Assembly: GCA_024195265.1 (NCBI GenBank)
Contig: JAJLRJ010000004.1
Coordinates: forward strand, 32,948,285-33,012,284
From: Dendrophyllia cribrosa
Taxonomy: Eukaryota; Cnidaria; Anthozoa; Scleractinia; Dendrophylliidae
Direction: 5' to 3'
Length of the DNA stretch: 64,000 bases
The notes under the pieces were generated by a model. That model did not search any database, was not told where the DNA came from, and was given only the letters and a program-made list of their open reading frames with translations. Position 1 is the stretch's first letter. Each line of letters opens with the position of its first letter. Below are positions 58,641 through 64,000 of this stretch, one piece after another. A program made the position numbers and the translations under genes.

Positions 58641-60720
58641 CCAGTCTCAGAGGAACAAAGTAAGTCTGAAGTTTCATTTGTTGATTCCCCGTTTGATTTG
58701 GCCGAAGACAAAGCCGAAACGCTGGTTCCTGACCATGAACTGAAGAATTTTGAACACGAGTTCCCTACTTCCAATCATTCCTGCAATCCTGTTCAGGTTT
58801 CAGTTAAAGAAAGATTATTTAAATCCATTGATTTTTGGCGAACCCTTGGTGCTCCTGATTTCATTTTGAACGTTATCAGTGACGGTTATAAAATTCCATT
58901 CATTACGACGCCGCCGTCTCAACATTATAGGAACAATGCATCAGCTCCGTGGAAGAATCAGCTTTCGTTGGCGAAGCTATTTTAGACCTTTTGCGTGACA
59001 ATCGCGTTGAAGAAATTGTTTCTCCACCCGATATCCTTAACCCGTTGACTGTTTCTGTCCAAAGTAGCGGCAAGAAGAGGCTCATTTTGGATTTAAGACA
59101 TGTGAATTTTCATATATTCAAACAGAAATTTAAGTGCGAAGACTTGAATACAATTAGAGATGTATTCTCCAAAGATTATTTTGTTTTTTCCTTTGATTTG
59201 AAATCAGGATACCATCATGTGGATATTTTTCCAGAGCATCGGAAATATTTGGCTTTCTCATGGGATTTCGGCACACACCATACCAGATTTTTTCAATTTA
59301 CTGTGTTGCCATTTGGTCTTTCCAGCGCGCCTTTTATTTTTACCAAATTGCTGAAACCTTTGGAAAAGCATTGGAGGTCACAGGGTATTCCAATAGCCAT
59401 ATTTTTTGATGATGGGGTAGGCGCCGGTGCTTCATTTGAAGCTGCTAAGTACAACAGTTCTTTGGTTCGTTCAGTTCTTTCTCGTTCCGGTTTCCTAGTC
59501 AATTGCGAGAAATCTATTTGGAGCCCAATAAACAATTTTCATGGATCGGCTACAATATTGACACTCATGAGGGTCTTATTTTTGCAAGTGATTCCAGAAT
59601 TGACAAGCTTTGTTCGGAACTTGAAGATCTTTTTGTTAATTTGCACGTGTCTGCTTATGTGCACGTCAAGATAATTGCGTCTATTGTTGGTCAGATTATC
59701 TCAATGACTCCAAGTTGTGGAAATGTAACGCAAATCATGACCAGACATTTGCATCTCATCATTAATTCTAGACATTCCTGGAATTCTGTCGTTTTAATCC
59801 AGGATGAAGGGAAAGAAGAGCTTTTATTTTGGAGAGATAACTTGAAACTTCGTAACGGTGTTTAATTTTGGCCAGTTCCTTTTGCCCCATCCAAAGTCGT
59901 TTTTTCAGATGCTGCGTCCACAGGTTGCGCGGCTTTTGTTCAGGATTCCAATTTGGTTTTTCAAAAGAATTGGTCCGTCGAAGAGTCCCAAAAGTCTTCT
60001 ACTTGGAGAGAGCTTGCGGCGGTTAATGTCGCCCTTGAAGCATTTGGAACTAATCTAACGGGGCAGAGAGTGCGTTGGCACACTGATAATCAAAACGTTG
60101 TAAGAATTGTTAAGGTCGGCAGTATGGTTAGGGAGCTACAGGAGATTGCGCTGAGTATTTTTCTTTTTACTTCGAAGCATCACATACAATTGGATCTGAA
60201 TTGGCTACCTCGAGGTCAGAATTCTCAGGCAGATTTTTTCAGCAAGATCATTGATTTCGACGATTATTCAGTTCACGATGATATTTTCACCCACCTTGAT
60301 GGGATCTGGGGTCCACATTCAGTGGATAGATTTGCTTGTAGCTATAATGCCAAATTACCCAGGTTCAATTCAAGATTCCTTCAACCAGGTTCTGAGGCTG
60401 TTGATGCCTTTTCACAAGATTGGTCTTTTGAAAATAACTGGCTAGTGCCACCCATTGCACTCATTGGTAAATTGTTAGGGCATATGCGTGATTGTAAAGC
60501 TGTGGGAACTCTAATTGCATTATTATGCAACGACGGTGTTCAGTAAATTCCTTTATATGCGTTATATTTGCCCATCAGACCAGACGTCTTTGTTAAGGGT
60601 AGAGCCAAGAACAACTTATTTGGCACCAAGTCATTCAAGTCACGTTGTCTTGCACTTCGCATTGATTTTACCGACTATGAGCGCTTTTCTTATGTCGGTT
60701 TTTGCACCTCCCTAATGGGG
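58641..60720 (+). pseudogene. DIRS-like RT-RNase H polyprotein with three lesions
   Basis: N-terminal part (VKERLFKSIDFWRTLGAPDF, GYKIPF) in one frame to about 58955, shift to the RT frame (58949-59674) with catalytic Asp codons 59408-59413, second shift near 59523, then a TAA at 59863-59865 before RNase H (first Asp codon 59908). The C-terminal conserved block WGPHSVDRFACSYNAKLPRF and NSRF is intact up to 60546, after which another shift leaves only a short tail (VFVKGRAKNNLFGTK). Not functional as it stands. Confidence 0.75.
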
Positions 60721-60845
60721 CGATGTTCCGTTTGCAATGTTTAATAGCTACGGTTTTCGTTCAGGTATCGTAATTAACGGAATTATTTATTTGTTTGGGT
60801 AGTGTTACATGACCCTTAACCCGTTATTTTTGCATGCCATCTGGT

Positions 60846-61333
60846 GGCGAGCTTGATTTGTTTACTCTCCCGGGTGGTGTGACATGTTTTTTTTTTTAGT
60901 CCGGTATTTGTATACCGAGGGGCCCCCGGTGGCGAGTTTGATTTGTAAACACCTCAGTGGTGTAATTTGTTTTTTGAGTCCGGCATTTGTATTATATCGA
61001 GTGGCCCCCGGTGGCGAGTTTGATTTGTTTACACCTCGGTGGTGTGACATGTTTTTTTGAGTCCGGTATTTGTACGATACCGAGCGCCCCCCGGTGGCGA
61101 GTTTGATTTGTTAACACCTCGGTGGTGTGACATGTTTTTTTGAGTCCGGTATTTGTATGATACCGAGCACCCCCCGGGGGCGAGTTTGATTTGTCAACAC
61201 CTCGGTGGTGTGACATGTTTTTTGAGTCCGGTATTTGTATGATACCGAGCATCCCCCGGTGGCGAGTTTGATTTGTCAACACCTCGGTGGTGTGACATGT
61301 TTTTTTGAGTCCGGTATTTGTATGATACCGAGC
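60846..61333 (+). repeat. Tandem array, six copies of an 82-85 bp unit
   Basis: Units start GGCGAGTTTGATTTG at about 60846, 60931, 61013, 61096, 61179 and 61261. Each has ACACCTCGGTGGTGTGACAT (itself a small palindrome) and GAGTCCGGTATTTGTA. The first copy is the most diverged. It follows the DIRS-like pol and could be its 3' non-coding end or an independent satellite. Confidence 0.85.
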
Positions 61334-61790
61334 GGGTTGTGCCTAAATCCTACCCGCCAGAAGGACAGCCGAGGAGCACTAGTGACGAGTTTCCGAGTCG
61401 GGCAGTTTTCGGAAATTCTCGGCAATTCCAATATGGCGGCTGTTTTGACACAATTCGCGAACGAACAGTCAAGGCAGTTGCTGGCATGTTAAAAAATATG
61501 GACAAGTATGTTCTTATTTACCTGGCACGTAAGCGGAATATCTTTGATGAATGCTTGAAGCCCCTTACTTTTAATGTAGTGGTAGACCGTCAGTTTATTA
61601 TTGCAGCTACAGGACACTTGCGTTTATAAGCTTTTATATCGAAGCGTTTTCAGAAATGATATTTTAATTAACCTTACGCTTCTTACCTACAAATTTGACT
61701 TGTCGAGAGAACAAATTATTTTATTGCTCTATTTAATCGGCGAACCTTCAAATTCAATGCTCTGTTGCCCCCTGTACTGTCCCCCTGCTG

Positions 61791-62514
61791 GGTAGTATTT
61801 TGGCTGGTTAAGAAAATCCTACCCCTCAGAGGGACAGGGTTGTTTATTTAGGCAAGTGGCTTTAAGTTTACTTGCAAATCAATGTGCACTTTACAGTTCT
61901 CCATTCCTGTTAGGTTCAAGACTAGTTAAGAGTCACTCTGCAGGAATATTTTTGTGTTTTCTTGTCCCGTCCTCCTGCCAGGTAGTATTTTGGCTGGCTA
62001 AGAAAATCCTACCCCTCAGAGGGACAGGGGTGTTTATTTAGGCAAGTGGCTTTAAGTTTACTTACAAATCAATGTGCACTTTAGAGTTCTCCATTCCTGT
62101 TAGGTTCAAGACTAGTTAAGAGTCACTCTGCAGGAATATTTTTGTGTTTTCTTGTCCCGTCCTCCTGCCAGGTAGTATTTTGCTGGCTAAGAAAATCCTA
62201 CCCCTCAGAGGGACAGGGCTGTTTATTTAGGCAAGTGGCTTTAAGTTCACTTACAAATCAATGTGCACTTTACAGTTCTCCATTCCTGTTAGGTCCAAGA
62301 CTAGTTAAGAGTCGCTCTGCAGGAATATTTTTGTGTTTTCTTGTTCCGTCTCCCTGCCAGGTAGTATTTTGGTTAGCTAAGAAAATCCTACCCCTCAGAG
62401 GGACAGGGCTGTTTTTTTATTTATTTAGGCAAGTGGCTTTAAGTTTACTTACAAATCAATGTGCACTTTAGAGTTCTCCATTCCTGTTAGGTCCAAGACT
62501 AGTTAAGAGTCGCT
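61791..62514 (+). repeat. Tandem array, four copies of a 190-bp unit
   Basis: Units start GGTAGTATTTTGGCTGG at 61791, 61981, 62171 and 62360. Each contains an imperfect palindrome around that point (CCTCCTGCCAGGTAG ... CTACCCCTCAGAGG). A related half-site occurs earlier at about 61347-61368. An inverted copy is present at 63862-64000. Confidence 0.88.
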
Positions 62515-63404
62515 CGAAAATAATACATGAACAGAATGACAAGGTCAACATGCCTTAAATGCTGCGTGACAAGTGTTAAGTCACGCAACAGGTCATTTTG
62601 AGAGGGAAAAACATATTTTTGGCCAAATACATTAACTAGAAAAAGAATTTAAAAATGAAGGCGTAATGGCCACAGTAATAACCTCGCCTTTAATATTTCC
62701 CCTGAAGCTAGTATAGTAAAACGTACCCTTTACTGACCTTCCCCTCCCCTACCTTTATGCTCACACGGCACCACAATAAAAGCCTTGAACCACGGGCCTT
62801 GAACTCGATTTATAATTATTGCATTAACTATTTGTGTGGATCTCTCCGGCATAAATAACCTTAAAGTGCACATGAAACGTCTGGCTGTGAAGAGATTTTT
62901 TCGAACTAGTTCTAGGTAGTTAAAAAGTAAAACGGTGAAGGAAATAAATAGAAAATAAAAAAAGACATGTCGAAGATTTATCACCGACCTTTTGAACCGA
63001 ACTCTTTGTCAACTTTCCGTATAATTAATTTGATAATAGTGTCTGACTCGTAATCCTTTATGACTTTGCATACTTCCTCGTAAGTAGGAACATAAATATC
63101 TTGATCTGGAGTACTCCAACACTCGTCTACGTTAACAGGAGAATCAATGTAATCTTTCATCACAAGAAGGGTATTTGCGTTGAGAACCTCCGCGTGTTTC
63201 CCGCCAATTTCATTCCATGTGATGTAAATCGCGTGGACCAATAGTGTAACTCCAACGGGACGATTCTTTTTAGGACAGAACGTGTATGTGTGTGTGTTGG
63301 GGGGGAGGGGGGTGGGTTGGGTTTCGTCGCCTAAATAAGGTACATTATGAGCTAGCATATAATAAACGTACAGCCCGTGTGTAATTGGAGTTATTTTATG
63401 TTTC

Positions 63405-63446
<42 letters not shown>

Positions 63447-63861
63447 TACCTACTGGTTAACAACGCTAAAAAATGCAATGTTATATGTGTTTTGCGAGCA
63501 GTAGCATAGAAATGACCATTACACGGAATGACAAATGGATGCACATTTCAAAAATAAAATAAATAATATTTAAAATAAAGAAAGAAAATAGAGTGCTTTG
63601 AGCTGTCAGGAGCACATTACAAGAAACTAAACCCCCTTCCTTTTGGTAAGAGTGTCAGCTTAATGTTTTTCTGGCAGGATATATTGGGAAAATAACAGGT
63701 AGCTGATCTGAGATTGCGTGGAAAATACCACAATACATGCAGATATTTTTAAAGGTCTGTTCCATCACAAAGAAAATATATGACTAAAACCAACAGTGTT
63801 TCTATTAACTTTAATCTTAACCAGTATTCCTATACAGTGATGCTACAACTAGGTACACATT
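62515..63861. other. Segment between inverted 190-bp repeats
   Basis: Apart from the candidate exon at 62989-63265 I see only AT-rich sequence, a G-rich run near 63299-63317 and an (ATT)n microsatellite at about 63407-63446. Confidence 0.4.
62989..63265 (-). CDS. Candidate internal exon of an unidentified gene
   Basis: An open minus-strand stretch bounded by an acceptor (CTAAAAAG at 63266 and up) and a donor (AAAAG-GTCGGT at 62988 and down) encodes NRPVGVTLLVHAIYITWNEI ... DYIDSPVNVDECWSTPDQDI ... IIKLIIRKVDKEFGSK. The composition looks like real protein rather than chance ORF, but I recognise no family and no neighbouring exon was found inside the window. Confidence 0.3.
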
Positions 63862-64000
63862 GATTTGTAAGTAAACTTAAAGCCACTTGCCTAAATACAC
63901 AGCCCTGTCCCTCTGAGGGGTAGGATTTTCTTATCCAGCCAAAATACTACCTGGCAGGAGGACGGGACAAGAAAACACAAAAATATTCCTGCAGAGTGAC
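63862..64000 (-). repeat. Inverted partial copy of the 190-bp unit at the window end
   Basis: Reverse complement of the unit, from the GTTTACTTACAAATCAATGT region through CTGTCCCTCTGAGGGGTAGG to GCAGAGTGAC, running off the right edge. With the array at 61.8-62.5 kb it forms a divergent inverted pair about 1.35 kb apart. Confidence 0.85.

Larger units (their letters stand above)
57264..60760 (+). mobile_element. DIRS-like retroelement, decayed, no tyrosine recombinase found
   Basis: Gag-like ORF with a CCHC knuckle followed by an RT-RNase H of the DIRS type. The RT has FSFDLKSGYHHVDI, VLPFGLSSAPFIF and FFDDG; the RNase H starts FSDAASTGCAAF and runs through TDNQNVVRI. DIRS elements normally add a tyrosine recombinase and have inverted or split repeats instead of LTRs. 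No recombinase motif was seen downstream. Exact ends are not defined. Confidence 0.65.

Overview
This is animal nuclear DNA, very probably from an anthozoan cnidarian (stony coral or relative). The basis is intron-rich genes with GT-AG junctions, very dense MITE and foldback content, and transposable-element families typical of coral genomes. Species is an inference; no rRNA or mitochondrial marker is present. Exon models below were built by hand, and a model is called well supported when every exon junction keeps the reading frame.

Left flank (1-7.1 kb): five 5' exons of a secreted or membrane MRH-domain (mannose-6-phosphate-receptor-homology) gene on the minus strand, running off the left edge. 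One of its introns holds a short hAT-like element with an 8-bp target duplication.

Core (7,124-29,170): the most interesting object is an apparently intact 22-kb DNA transposon. An 18-bp terminal inverted repeat lies at each end. Inside each end is an array of short palindromes (consensus CATGCCSGGCATG). Two long divergent genes start about 0.4 kb apart. The minus-strand gene (17 exons, 684 aa, 8,821-18,667) has a D/D/E-like triad with a THED motif, cysteine pairs and a C-terminal chromodomain-like segment, and looks like the transposase. The plus-strand gene (14 exons, 699 aa, 19,070-27,502) is an unrecognised accessory protein with an NLS-like stretch and a region resembling the ParB/sulfiredoxin fold. 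Both reading frames stay open across every junction. I do not recognise this two-gene layout as a named superfamily.

Middle (29.2-50.3 kb): MITEs and foldback elements, then a 16.5-kb region organised as nested inverted repeats (33.8/50.3 kb, 34.7/45.6 kb, 37.0/44.1 kb). At its centre is a complete ISL2EU-type transposon (38,707-43,820; 74-bp TIRs) with two convergent genes, SAP-SWIM-YqaJ nuclease and THAP-DDE transposase. Differences between the two arms reveal several nested insertions, one carrying a truncated RecQ-like helicase.

Right part (48-64 kb): a small gene with an STPR-like charged repeat, a Ty3/Gypsy LTR element with 107-bp LTRs and a 5-bp target duplication but inactivating lesions, a decayed DIRS-like retroelement, an 83-bp tandem array, and a 190-bp tandem array whose inverted copy closes the window, possibly the edge of another large element.
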